Shown here: positions 45,951 to 54,491 of the stretch, in pieces
How positions within the stretch are numbered: position 1 is the stretch's first letter
Layout: the number at the start of each line of letters is the position of its first letter
NCBI GenBank assembly: GCA_020630955.1
Contig: JAHDIE010000017.1
Span: forward strand, 1-60,440
Length of the DNA stretch: 60,440 bases
Reading direction: 5' to 3'
Source of the DNA: Saprospiraceae bacterium
GTDB taxonomy: Bacteria > Bacteroidota > Bacteroidia > Chitinophagales > Saprospiraceae
The notes under the pieces: generated by a model
What the model was told of the DNA's origin: nothing
The model's input: the letters and a program-made list of their open reading frames with translations, nothing else
Database searches by the model: none
Position numbers and translations under genes: made by a program

Positions 45951-47360
45951 ATGAAGAATACTTATTTCGACCTTATCGATCAGACTTATTATTTCCCGCA
46001 AGAAGGCTTTGATCTCAAAAACGGGTTTCTAACCTTTCATGGCATCTCATTAAAATATTTAATTGATAAATATCAAACGCCTTTCAAACTGGTGTACTTG
46101 CCCCGTATTGGAGAACAAATAAAAAAAGCAAGAAATCTTTTCAACAGGGCTATTAAAAAGAACAACTATGCAGGCAAATATCATTACTGCTACTGCACAA
46201 AATGCTGCCATTTTTCTCACGTGGTAAAATCCGCTTTAAGAGAAAAAGTACATCTCGAAACCTCTTCTTCTTTTGACATAGATTTAATTTTTAAATTGCT
46301 CGAAGAAGGTGAATTAACAAAAGAAACCATTATTGTCCACAATGGATACAAAACAGAAAATTATTTAAAAAAGATCTTAAAACTCAATCAACAAGGTTTT
46401 AAAAATTCAATCCTTGTTTTGGATTCAAAATCAGAAATTCATCGGGTTAAGCAAATTGCCAAAACATTCAACGGACAATTGAAGATAGGTATTAGAATTG
46501 CCATTGATGAAGAACCTCAATCCTCTTATTACACATCAAGACTAGGAATAAGACCCTCTGATATCATTCCATTTTTCAATGAGGAAATCAAAGATGATGA
46601 AAATCTATCATTAAAAATGATACACTTTTTCATTGATTCTGGGATCAAAGACAATGTTTATTATTGGGGTGAATTTCAAAAAGCTTTAAAACTTTTTGTT
46701 GAACTGAAACAACTTTCACCAAATCTAAAAGCATTAAACTTAGGTGGAGGATTTCCTATCAGAAATAATCTTGGTTTTGAGTATGATTATGAATACATGA
46801 TTAATGAAATTGTGTCAAATATTAAAGCAGCTTGTGTTGAAGGCCAAATTGAAGAACCAGATATCTTTACTGAATTTGGAAAATATACAGTTGGAGAAAG
46901 CGGGGCAATCATTTTTCAAGTTTTAGAACAAAAACATCAAAACGATAGGGAGGTTTGGTACATGGTGGATAATAGTTTAATGAATACAATTCCTGATGCT
47001 TGGTCCATCCTTGAAAAATTCATCTTGTTACCTATCAACAAATGGAATAACGAATACACCAAAGTTAATATTGGTGGAATAAGTTGCGATCATTCTGATT
47101 ATTATAATTCTGAGGACTTTAACCAGCAACTCTTCCTACCAAAATTTGAAAATGATGATCAAGAACCTTTGTATGTAGGTTTTTTTCACACAGGTGCATA
47201 CCAAGATTCAATTAGTGGATATGGAGGCATTAAACATTGCTTGATTCCTGCCCCTAAATTGATTGTCATTGACAGAGATGAAAAAGGAAATGCAATTGAT
47301 TATCTCTATCGGAACGAACAAACCGTAGATGAAATGTTAAACATACTTGGCTACAATTAA
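45951..47360 (+). CDS. speA: Biosynthetic arginine decarboxylase (fold III PLP enzyme)
   Basis: A 469-residue PLP enzyme of the alanine-racemase fold, in the shorter Bacteroidota form of arginine decarboxylase. It should convert arginine to agmatine. Lys84 in YCYCTKCCHFSH is at the PLP-Schiff-base position. The glycine-rich phosphate loop LNLGGGFPIRNN and the C-terminal substrate loop (GAYQDSISGYGGIKHCLIP) are visible. The agmatinase gene starts 12 nt downstream, which confirms the pathway. A CATCTTTG box at 45880-45887 may be the promoter, 64 nt before the ATG. Specificity for diaminopimelate or ornithine is excluded only by context. Confidence 0.87.
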   Translation: MKNTYFDLIDQTYYFPQEGFDLKNGFLTFHGISLKYLIDKYQTPFKLVYLPRIGEQIKKARNLFNRAIKKNNYAGKYHYCYCTKCCHFSHVVKSALREKVHLETSSSFDIDLIFKLLEEGELTKETIIVHNGYKTENYLKKILKLNQQGFKNSILVLDSKSEIHRVKQIAKTFNGQLKIGIRIAIDEEPQSSYYTSRLGIRPSDIIPFFNEEIKDDENLSLKMIHFFIDSGIKDNVYYWGEFQKALKLFVELKQLSPNLKALNLGGGFPIRNNLGFEYDYEYMINEIVSNIKAACVEGQIEEPDIFTEFGKYTVGESGAIIFQVLEQKHQNDREVWYMVDNSLMNTIPDAWSILEKFILLPINKWNNEYTKVNIGGISCDHSDYYNSEDFNQQLFLPKFENDDQEPLYVGFFHTGAYQDSISGYGGIKHCLIPAPKLIVIDRDEKGNAIDYLYRNEQTVDEMLNILGYN

Positions 47361-47372
47361 ACTAAAATAAAA

Positions 47373-48230
47373 ATGAAAACTTTTGCAGGTATAGCATTAG
47401 AACATGCCCGTCTCGAGGAGGCAAAGATCATTCTTCAATCTATACCTTTTGACGGAACCAGTACTTGGGGGAAAGGAGCGGATTTAGGATTTGACGCTTT
47501 TCTTGATGCTTCCGCAAATATGGAACTGTACGACATAGAAACAGATTCAGAGGTTTATAAAAATGGAATTTTTATGCCTGAAGAATGGTCTAACTTTTCC
47601 AGCCCTGAAGAAATGTTTGATTCTGTATACACCAACACCAAGGCCTTATTAAAAACCAATAAATTTTTAACTTTTTTCGGCGGTGAACATTCGATAAGCA
47701 TTGGAATCATAAAAGCATTCTACGAACATTATGATAATTTGACTGTCGTGCAAATTGATGCACATGCTGATCTAAGACCAAGCTACGAGGGCACCCAATA
47801 CAATCACGCTTGCGCGTTGCATGATGCAAGCAAGCATACGAACCTTATCCAAGTTGGCATACGAAGCATGGATGTCTCTGAAAAACAACACATGGATCTA
47901 AACAAAGTCTTTTGGGGCCAAGATATTTTAGAAACAAAATCTTGGATCACCGATTCCTTGGCAAAAATGACAGACCAGGTATACATCACCTTGGATTTAG
48001 ATGCCTTGGATCCTTCCATTATGCCAGCAACAGGAACTCCAGAACCAGGTGGAATGAGTTGGTCCCTCATTACCAAGTACCTTAAAACCATTTTCCAAGA
48101 AAAAAATGTTTTGGGTTTTGATATTGTTGAGCTTGCTCCCATTCAAAATTTAAAAGCCCCACAATTTTTAGCCGCCAAACTGTATTATAAAATGCTTTCG
48201 TATAAATTTTTTAGCGAACGGAAGTTTTGA
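47373..48230 (+). CDS. speB: Agmatinase/arginase family ureohydrolase
   Basis: A 285-residue binuclear manganese ureohydrolase. The metal ligands are visible: His106 (GGEHS), Asp129/His131/Asp133 (QIDAHADLR), and Asp208/Asp210 (TLDLDALDPS). Directly after the arginine decarboxylase it should hydrolyse agmatine to putrescine and urea. It carries a copy of the recurrent GCTTCCGCAAAT word, encoding ASAN in a loop that is conserved in the family. Confidence 0.9.
   Translation: MKTFAGIALEHARLEEAKIILQSIPFDGTSTWGKGADLGFDAFLDASANMELYDIETDSEVYKNGIFMPEEWSNFSSPEEMFDSVYTNTKALLKTNKFLTFFGGEHSISIGIIKAFYEHYDNLTVVQIDAHADLRPSYEGTQYNHACALHDASKHTNLIQVGIRSMDVSEKQHMDLNKVFWGQDILETKSWITDSLAKMTDQVYITLDLDALDPSIMPATGTPEPGGMSWSLITKYLKTIFQEKNVLGFDIVELAPIQNLKAPQFLAAKLYYKMLSYKFFSERKF
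47508..47519 (+). repeat. Recurrent 12-bp word, copy 4
   Basis: Plus-strand GCTTCCGCAAAT in the agmatinase gene, flanked by T and A instead of C and G, so only the 12-bp core is conserved. Confidence 0.75.
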
Positions 48231-48258
48231 ATACATTCCAAATGAGAATGACAAAATT

Positions 48259-49239
48259 ATGATTATGAACAAAGGAGAAATTTCAAAATTTATACTGAAA
48301 CATTACAAACATTTCAATGCGGCAACCCTGGTAGATGCAGCTAAAGAATATGAGAATCAATTAACCATTGGAAATAAAATGATGGTAACATTGGCAGGGG
48401 CAATGAGCACGGCAGAATTGGGAAAATCGCTGGCAGAAATGATCCGACAAGACAAGGTACATATCATCACATGTACAGGAGCCAATCTCGAAGAAGATGT
48501 ATTTAACCTTGTCGCTCATGATCACTATAAAAGGATACCCAACTATCGCGACTTATCTCCTGCAGATGAAAAAGATCTCTTAGATCAACATTTCAATAGA
48601 GTCACTGATACTTGTATCCCTGAAGCTGAAGCGATGAGGGCCATCGAAGAACACCTTTACAAGGCATGGAAATCAGCCGATATCACCAATGAAAGTTATT
48701 TTCCCCATGAATATTTTTACAAAATTCTTCTTAGTGGTGAATTAGAATTAAAATACCAAATAGACCCAAAAGACAGTTGGCTATTGGCAGCAGCTGAAAA
48801 AAATATTCCGATTATTGTACCAGGCTGGGAAGATTCTACTTGTGGTAATTTTTTTGCCTCCTATTGCATCCAGGGTGACATGGAACCAACTACCATGAAA
48901 TCTGGAATTCAATATATGATGTATCTGGCAGACTGGTACCAAAAAAACACAATACAAAATGGTATTGGGTTTTTCCAAATTGGAGGAGGAATAGCCGGAG
49001 ATTTCCCTATTTGCGTGGTTCCAATGCTGCATCAAGATCTTCAATTGGATGACATTCCTATGTGGTCCTATTTCTGTCAGATCAGTGATAGCACAACGAG
49101 TTATGGTTCTTATTCTGGTGCAGTTCCGAATGAGAAAATTACTTGGGGAAAGTTATTGCCTGAGACTCCAAAATTTGTTATCGAATCGGATGCGACCATT
49201 GTTGCTCCTCTAATTTTTGCATACCTTTTAGGCTGGTAG
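48259..49239 (+). CDS. Deoxyhypusine synthase family protein
   Basis: A 326-residue NAD-dependent aminobutyl transferase homologue. The catalytic Lys of the family is present (TWGKLL, Lys298). The NAD/spermidine-binding segments are recognisable (LAGAMSTAELGKSLAEMI, VPGWEDSTCGN, GGIAGDFPI, SDSTTSYGSYSGAVPNEK). Bacteria lack eIF5A, so bacterial members cannot make hypusine. Homospermidine formation, or aminobutylation of another target, is the usual proposal. It lies 28 nt after the agmatinase gene, which supplies putrescine. Two start ATGs (48259 and 48265) are possible. Confidence 0.88.
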   Translation: MIMNKGEISKFILKHYKHFNAATLVDAAKEYENQLTIGNKMMVTLAGAMSTAELGKSLAEMIRQDKVHIITCTGANLEEDVFNLVAHDHYKRIPNYRDLSPADEKDLLDQHFNRVTDTCIPEAEAMRAIEEHLYKAWKSADITNESYFPHEYFYKILLSGELELKYQIDPKDSWLLAAAEKNIPIIVPGWEDSTCGNFFASYCIQGDMEPTTMKSGIQYMMYLADWYQKNTIQNGIGFFQIGGGIAGDFPICVVPMLHQDLQLDDIPMWSYFCQISDSTTSYGSYSGAVPNEKITWGKLLPETPKFVIESDATIVAPLIFAYLLGW

Positions 49240-49290
49240 TCAGGTCTAAAAAATTAAATAATCATTTTTCTGAATTTAAACACTAGAAAC

Positions 49291-49587
49291 ATGACCAAAC
49301 CAAGAGTTATTAAAGATTATGACAAGTTAACTGAGGAACTTGTAGCCGCAATCAAAATAGCATATCCAAAAGGCTTTGAAAAAAAGCTGATTCAATTTAA
49401 AGATGCCAAAGGGAAATTTGTTAGCGCACTTCCTTTTGAGACTGATGACTATTATTATTTGGTCCGCATGACAAAAGCAGAAGCGCAAGAAATTGGCGAT
49501 GAAGATGACTTTAGCGATCAAGAAGATATTTCCGATGGCTCACAAGATGTTTTAGAAGAACCTTTTGAGGATGATTCAGAAGCTTAA
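49291..49587 (+). CDS. Small acidic protein of unknown function
   Basis: 98 residues. The N-terminal half (about 1-65) is a compact mixed-charge domain (VIKDYDKLTEELVAAIKIAYPKGF, cited by its ends VIKDYD and YPKGF). The C-terminal third (about 66-98) is highly acidic (GDEDDFSDQEDISDGSQ) and probably disordered. It lies 51 nt after the deoxyhypusine-synthase homologue and about 40 nt before the GshB-like ligase. It could be a substrate, an adaptor or a regulator of these enzymes, but nothing in the sequence decides. Confidence 0.75.
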   Translation: MTKPRVIKDYDKLTEELVAAIKIAYPKGFEKKLIQFKDAKGKFVSALPFETDDYYYLVRMTKAEAQEIGDEDDFSDQEDISDGSQDVLEEPFEDDSEA

Positions 49588-49628
49588 AATATCACCAATA
49601 CTTTTAGTAAGTGTCACTTAAAGCCCAT

Positions 49629-50648
49629 ATGAAAGTTCTCATTCTAACAGATCATAGTAAGCACAGCAATGAAAATTCATTGTATACATTGGCAGTTAAA
49701 CTTTTAGCGCATCCATCGATAGGTCAAATTGACATTGCAACAAGGACCAACGATTCCAATAATGCATTCTTTGGAAGTCAATCTGAAGCGGCTTTGTTGG
49801 TTACTACAATTGATAAACAATTTCATTTTACCGACCCTAGTCTGTTGCTCAAAAACCTATTTCCAGCTGACCTTGAAAATTATGATTTTATATGGTTGAG
49901 ATTGCCGCCTCCACTTTCAGAAGAATTCTTACAATATTTAACCATAAGATTTAATAACAAGATCATTATCAATGATCCCAAAGGAATACACCTCACAGGT
50001 TCCAAGGCTTTTCTACTCAATTTTCCATCGGTCTGCCCTCCTATGAAAATTTGCAACAGCTGGGAAACTATAGAAGAGTTTAAACAAAACTTTCCAATTG
50101 TACTAAAGCCATTCAGAGAATATGGAGGCAAAGGGATTGTCAAGATAGATGGAGAACAAGTTTTCATTGGAAAAGAAGTACTATCTTACAAAGATTTTAA
50201 GCTTAGACAAAATTCAGAAAAACTCAACTATTTGGGCGTAAAATTTCTAAAAAATGTTTCCCATGGGGATAAGAGAATAATTGTTGTCAATGGAAAAATA
50301 TTAGGCGCATCACTTCGATTACCAGCAAAAGATTCATGGCTTTGTAATGTCTCCATGGGGGGCACTTCCCATATGACTGACATTGACCCGGAAGAATACC
50401 AAATGGTGGAAACCATTAATCCAATCCTAAACAAAATGGGGATTGTCATGTATGGAATAGACACCCTGGTTGAGGATAATGGCAAGAGAATATTGTCAGA
50501 AATCAATACTACAAGTATTGGTGGTTTACCACAAATAGCCAAGTTAAAAAACCTCCCTTTGGTAGAGCAAGCCATTGACCTAATAATAAACTACATCACC
50601 AACAAAACTCTTCATTATGCAGGATGCCCAAGTGATCAAAGCCCTTAA
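49629..50648 (+). CDS. GshB/RimK-like ATP-grasp ligase
   Basis: About 339 residues from ATG 49629 (a GTG at 49611 would add six). The ATP-grasp elements match glutathione-synthetase-like enzymes: VLKPFREYGGKGIVKI, GDKRIIVVNGKILGASLRLP, NVSMGGTSH and SEINTTSIGGL. It should form a peptide or amide bond with ATP. The substrates are unknown; no gamma-glutamylcysteine ligase is nearby, so true glutathione synthesis is unlikely. It overlaps the AstE-like gene by 32 nt. Confidence 0.83.
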   Translation: MKVLILTDHSKHSNENSLYTLAVKLLAHPSIGQIDIATRTNDSNNAFFGSQSEAALLVTTIDKQFHFTDPSLLLKNLFPADLENYDFIWLRLPPPLSEEFLQYLTIRFNNKIIINDPKGIHLTGSKAFLLNFPSVCPPMKICNSWETIEEFKQNFPIVLKPFREYGGKGIVKIDGEQVFIGKEVLSYKDFKLRQNSEKLNYLGVKFLKNVSHGDKRIIVVNGKILGASLRLPAKDSWLCNVSMGGTSHMTDIDPEEYQMVETINPILNKMGIVMYGIDTLVEDNGKRILSEINTTSIGGLPQIAKLKNLPLVEQAIDLIINYITNKTLHYAGCPSDQSP

Positions 50649-51576
50649 TATAGAAAAGATTCCTCGTGGATGCATCAGCAGATATTGGTTGGAAATCGTA
50701 GAAGATAGCATTGGCAATCCAATCAACATTCCACTCATCGTTGCAAAAGGAGAAGAAGATGGAAAAACCATTGGTCTAACAGCAGCTGTCCACGGAAATG
50801 AATTGAATGGGATACCGGTAATCCAACGAATATTCAATGAAATTGACACCAAGGTTCTAAAAGGAACGATCATCGGAGCACCTATCATCAATGTGCCTTC
50901 CTATCTTAGAAAAAAAAGGAGGTTTCTAGATGGCGTTGACCTCAATCACATCATGCCTGGGGTTGCTAATGGAACAGTCAGTCAAGTATACGCTTTCCGA
51001 GTTGTCGACAGATTGATAAAACATTTTGATTATCTCTTAGACTTGCATACTGCAAGTAATGGAAGAGTTAATTCTTATTACATCAGAGCCGATATGAGCG
51101 ATGAAGTGGTCAGAAAAATGGCACTTTTACAAAATGCACAAATTATTGTTCACAATCCCCCAAGCGATGGCACGCTGAGAGGAACAGCAGACGAAATGGA
51201 CATTCCTGCCATTACATTGGAAGTAGGAAACCCTAATCTCTTTCAAAAAGGCATGATTCGAGAAGGACTGACAGGAATCCATAATCTCTTGGGATACTTA
51301 GGTATGACCGAGTCAGAAGTTGAAGAAATCTCAGAAGAAACCATACTTTGTAAAAAATCATATTGGATCTATAGTGATGCTGGAGGACTTCTTACGGTTC
51401 ACCCCAATGTAACAGACATCGTCCAAAAAAATGAAATCATTGCCACCGTTAGAAATATATTTGGTGATAAGATAAAAGAATACCTAGCGCCAGAAAAAGG
51501 AATTGTCATTGGGAAATCAGTAAGCCCTATCAATCAAACCGGCGGAAGAATACTTCATCTTGGGATTATTAAGTAG
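50617..51576 (+). CDS. Succinylglutamate desuccinylase/aspartoacylase family hydrolase
   Basis: A 319-residue zinc hydrolase of the M14-related AstE/AspA family. Zinc ligands are His59 and Glu62 (HGNELNG) and His144 (DLHT); the likely catalytic Glu is in ITLEVGNP. The C-terminal about 90 residues form the extra beta-domain of the family. It removes an acyl or amino-acid group from an amide. It overlaps the ATP-grasp gene by 32 nt, so the pair may make and break the same amide bond. Confidence 0.85.
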   Translation: MQDAQVIKALNIEKIPRGCISRYWLEIVEDSIGNPINIPLIVAKGEEDGKTIGLTAAVHGNELNGIPVIQRIFNEIDTKVLKGTIIGAPIINVPSYLRKKRRFLDGVDLNHIMPGVANGTVSQVYAFRVVDRLIKHFDYLLDLHTASNGRVNSYYIRADMSDEVVRKMALLQNAQIIVHNPPSDGTLRGTADEMDIPAITLEVGNPNLFQKGMIREGLTGIHNLLGYLGMTESEVEEISEETILCKKSYWIYSDAGGLLTVHPNVTDIVQKNEIIATVRNIFGDKIKEYLAPEKGIVIGKSVSPINQTGGRILHLGIIK

Positions 51577-51579
51577 ATA

Positions 51580-51595
51580 CTTAGACCTTTCTAAG
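51580..51595. terminator. Short hairpin between convergent genes
   Basis: CTTAGA-N4-TCTAAG lies between the AstE-like and mqo stop codons and overlaps the mqo end. It could serve both directions, but the stem is short and there is no strong T-run. Confidence 0.3.
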
Positions 51596-53069
51596 CTTCT
51601 AACTTCAACACCTTTGTTGTATAGGCCCTGGTCTTCAGACATAATTCTCGATCATCAATTAAAGATTGTCCGTAAGAAGGAATCATCTCACGCAATTTCT
51701 TTTGCCAAGCTTCTGATTTCAATTGATCTGAAAAACATGTTTTCAAAATATCAAGCATAATTGATACTGAGGTTGATGCTCCTGGTGAAGCTCCCAATAA
51801 CGCTGCTAAGCTTTTGTCCTCACTAGCCACTATCTCTGTTCCAAACTTAAGCACTCCTCCCCCATCCTTGTCTTTCTTAATAATCTGTACTCGCTGACCC
51901 GCAGTGATCAATTCCCAATCTTCCATCTTTGCCTCTGGATAATACCTTTGCAAGAATTCAAATCGATCCTCAGGTGATTGAAATACTTGTTCAATCAAGT
52001 ATTTCGTGAGGTTTATATTTTGTATACCTGCGGATAACATGGGCCAAATATTATGCACCTCTATGGACAATGGTAAATCCAAATAAGAACCATTCTTCAA
52101 AAATTTGGTAGAAAAAGCGGCATAAGGTCCAAACAATAAAGACCTGACTCCGTTCAACATCCTGGTATCAAGATGGGGAACAGACATAGGAGGAGAACCA
52201 TGGGCTGCTTTTCCATAGACTTTGGCTTCATGCATGTACACAAGCTCTGGATTTTTACAAATTAAAAATTGTCCGCTGACAGGAAAACCACCATATCCCC
52301 TTCCTTCTGGTATATCAGATTTCTCGAGCAACTTTAAAGCACCACCTCCTGCGCCAACAAAAACAAAATCAGTTTCTATTGATTTCGAAAAATCCTCATT
52401 TAAGTCTTTGACATCAACTTGCCATTTCTGATTATCTATTCTAGTGATATCTTCTACCTCCTGACCTAAGAATACGCTTACACCATCACAGCTTCTTAGG
52501 TAACTAATCATCCCTCTAGTAATGGCACCAAAATTTACATCAGTGCCAATCTCCATTCTTGTAGCAGCAATCTGCTCAGAACGATCTCTTCCCTTCATCA
52601 TGAGGGGAACCCAGTCCGCGATTTCATCAAAATTTTCAGAATATAACATGTCTTCGAACATTCCATATTGACTCATGACTTCATATCGAGTCCTCAAGAA
52701 ATTGATGTTTTTCTCACCCCAGACAAAACTCATGTGATCAATGTCATTGATAAACGGACTTGAACTTTTTACTTTTCCAGTTTTTTGTAGATAAGCCCAA
52801 AGTTGTTTCGATACCTCAAAGGCCTGACTAATTTGTAATGCCTTTGAAATGTCTACAGATCCGTCATGTCGCTGCGGTGTATAGTTCAATTCACAAAAAG
52901 CCGAATGTCCAGTGCCAGCATTATTCCATGCATCCGAACTTTCTGCACCAACCTCATCCAATCTTTCAAAAATGCTTATTTGTGCTTCTGGTTGCAATTC
53001 TTTTAAAAGCACACCCAAAGTAGCACTCATGATTCCTGCTCCAATTAAAGTATATGACTTTTGCGACAT
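51591..53069 (-). CDS. mqo: Malate:quinone oxidoreductase
   Basis: A 492-residue peripheral membrane flavoprotein. It oxidises malate to oxaloacetate and passes electrons to quinone. The FAD motif is at the N-terminus (LIGAGIMSATLGVLLKEL), and the MQO signature SSDAWNNAGTGHSAFCELNY follows at about residues 44-63. The C-terminal segment contains GASPGASTSVSIMLDIL. The length is the standard bacterial size (about 490-500). Confidence 0.95.
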   Translation of the reverse strand: MSQKSYTLIGAGIMSATLGVLLKELQPEAQISIFERLDEVGAESSDAWNNAGTGHSAFCELNYTPQRHDGSVDISKALQISQAFEVSKQLWAYLQKTGKVKSSSPFINDIDHMSFVWGEKNINFLRTRYEVMSQYGMFEDMLYSENFDEIADWVPLMMKGRDRSEQIAATRMEIGTDVNFGAITRGMISYLRSCDGVSVFLGQEVEDITRIDNQKWQVDVKDLNEDFSKSIETDFVFVGAGGGALKLLEKSDIPEGRGYGGFPVSGQFLICKNPELVYMHEAKVYGKAAHGSPPMSVPHLDTRMLNGVRSLLFGPYAAFSTKFLKNGSYLDLPLSIEVHNIWPMLSAGIQNINLTKYLIEQVFQSPEDRFEFLQRYYPEAKMEDWELITAGQRVQIIKKDKDGGGVLKFGTEIVASEDKSLAALLGASPGASTSVSIMLDILKTCFSDQLKSEAWQKKLREMIPSYGQSLIDDRELCLKTRAYTTKVLKLEA

Positions 53070-53153
53070 AGCATGTATTTAGCCCACGAAGATATGTAAT
53101 ATTCCACGGCATGATCTGAAGCAATCAGGACATTTAACTTGATTGTAAACAAC

Positions 53154-54491
53154 TTAGAAAACCAGATAAATAATCACCGAGAACAGGAAACCGACAGTTG
53201 CTAAAATTCCTGTCATCATGGTCCAAGATTGAAAGGTTTGCTTTTCTGTCATTCCCAAATATTCTTTCACCAACCAAAATCCACTATCATTGACATGAGA
53301 AAAAATTGAAGCACCTGATGCAATGGCAATTACAAAAGAGGCAAGTTGCATACCGGAATATTGAACACCATCGACAAATGGAAACACCAACCCAGCTGCA
53401 GTAATCATCGCGACTGTCGCAGAACCCTGAATCAGGCGAACCAGTGCCGCCGCCAAAAACGCAAATAAAATAACCGGTAGACCGATTTCTGAGAGTGACT
53501 CAGCCATCATTGCACCCGCTTTAGTATCCACAAGAACTTGCTTAAACACACTTCCAGCTCCTGTCAACAAGATAATAATCCCCGCTGGCTTCATCGATTT
53601 AGTACTTACTTCTTGCAATTGTGCAGAAGTAAATCCAGACCCTCTCCCAAGCACATACCAAGCAACCAAGTTGGCCAAAATCAAGGCAACGAAAGGATGA
53701 CCAAGTAAGGATATAACATCCAACAAACCCTCATGCTGGATTGGAATAAAACCCTCTGAAGTCATGGTGTTCATTACTATCAAAAATATTGGCAATCCTA
53801 TGATGCATAATATTTTGTAAAAATTTGGCAATTTAATATCGACTTCCTCCTCCATTAATCCTTCTGGAACTTCAATCTGGATACGAGATCCAATGTATCT
53901 TCCAAATATGACACCACTGACTATCATCGTGGGTATACCTGCAATGATTCCGGCTAGCATTACCCATCCCAAATTGGCTTGCAAAATATCAGCTACTGCG
54001 ATAGGGCCAGGTGTCGGTGGTATAAATGCATGCGTTACCGCCAATCCAGAAAGCAAAGGGATGGCATAATGCAACAATGACTTGCCTGTATTTTTTTGCA
54101 AGGCATACAGAACCGGAATTAGAATAATAAAAGCAACATCAAAAAAAACAGGAATGGCTACAAGAAATCCAGTCAAACCCAGAGAAAAACCTGATCGTTT
54201 CTCGCCAAAGGCACGCAGGAGATAATTAGCTATGGATTTAGCTCCGCCAGATAATTCTAAAATACCACCAAATAAGGCGCCCAACCCGACAACCGTCGCC
54301 ACAAAACCGAGACTGGATCCCATACCTGTTTTAATGGTGTTAATCACCTCCTCTCCATTGAGGCCTGCCAGTAACCCAACAGCTATACTTGAAATCAACA
54401 GAGATATAAAAGCAGGCAACTTAAGCTTCAATATCATCACCAACAATAAGACAACTCCCAATATGACCGCCAATAATAATCCTCCCATCAT
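53154..54491 (-). CDS. GntP family gluconate:H+ symporter
   Basis: About 445 residues from the ATG at 54491. A TTG two codons upstream was rejected, because the ATG overlaps the TGA of the preceding gene in an ATGA arrangement. It has about 12-14 hydrophobic helices and GntP-family segments such as THAFIPPTPGPIAVADILQA and NDSGFWLVKEYLGMTEKQT. It imports gluconate or a related sugar acid. The coupled upstream gene encodes gluconokinase and 6-phosphogluconate dehydrogenase, which makes gluconate the likely substrate. Confidence 0.92.
   Translation of the reverse strand: MMGGLLLAVILGVVLLLVMILKLKLPAFISLLISSIAVGLLAGLNGEEVINTIKTGMGSSLGFVATVVGLGALFGGILELSGGAKSIANYLLRAFGEKRSGFSLGLTGFLVAIPVFFDVAFIILIPVLYALQKNTGKSLLHYAIPLLSGLAVTHAFIPPTPGPIAVADILQANLGWVMLAGIIAGIPTMIVSGVIFGRYIGSRIQIEVPEGLMEEEVDIKLPNFYKILCIIGLPIFLIVMNTMTSEGFIPIQHEGLLDVISLLGHPFVALILANLVAWYVLGRGSGFTSAQLQEVSTKSMKPAGIIILLTGAGSVFKQVLVDTKAGAMMAESLSEIGLPVILFAFLAAALVRLIQGSATVAMITAAGLVFPFVDGVQYSGMQLASFVIAIASGASIFSHVNDSGFWLVKEYLGMTEKQTFQSWTMMTGILATVGFLFSVIIYLVF

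Noticed and set aside
48259-49239. Hypusine modification of a translation factor.
   Set aside because: eIF5A is absent from bacteria, so the homologue must have another acceptor.
49629-50648. Assignment of the GshB-like ligase as true glutathione synthetase.
   Set aside because: No glutamate-cysteine ligase is nearby, and the context is polyamine and AstE-like genes, so a different substrate is more likely.
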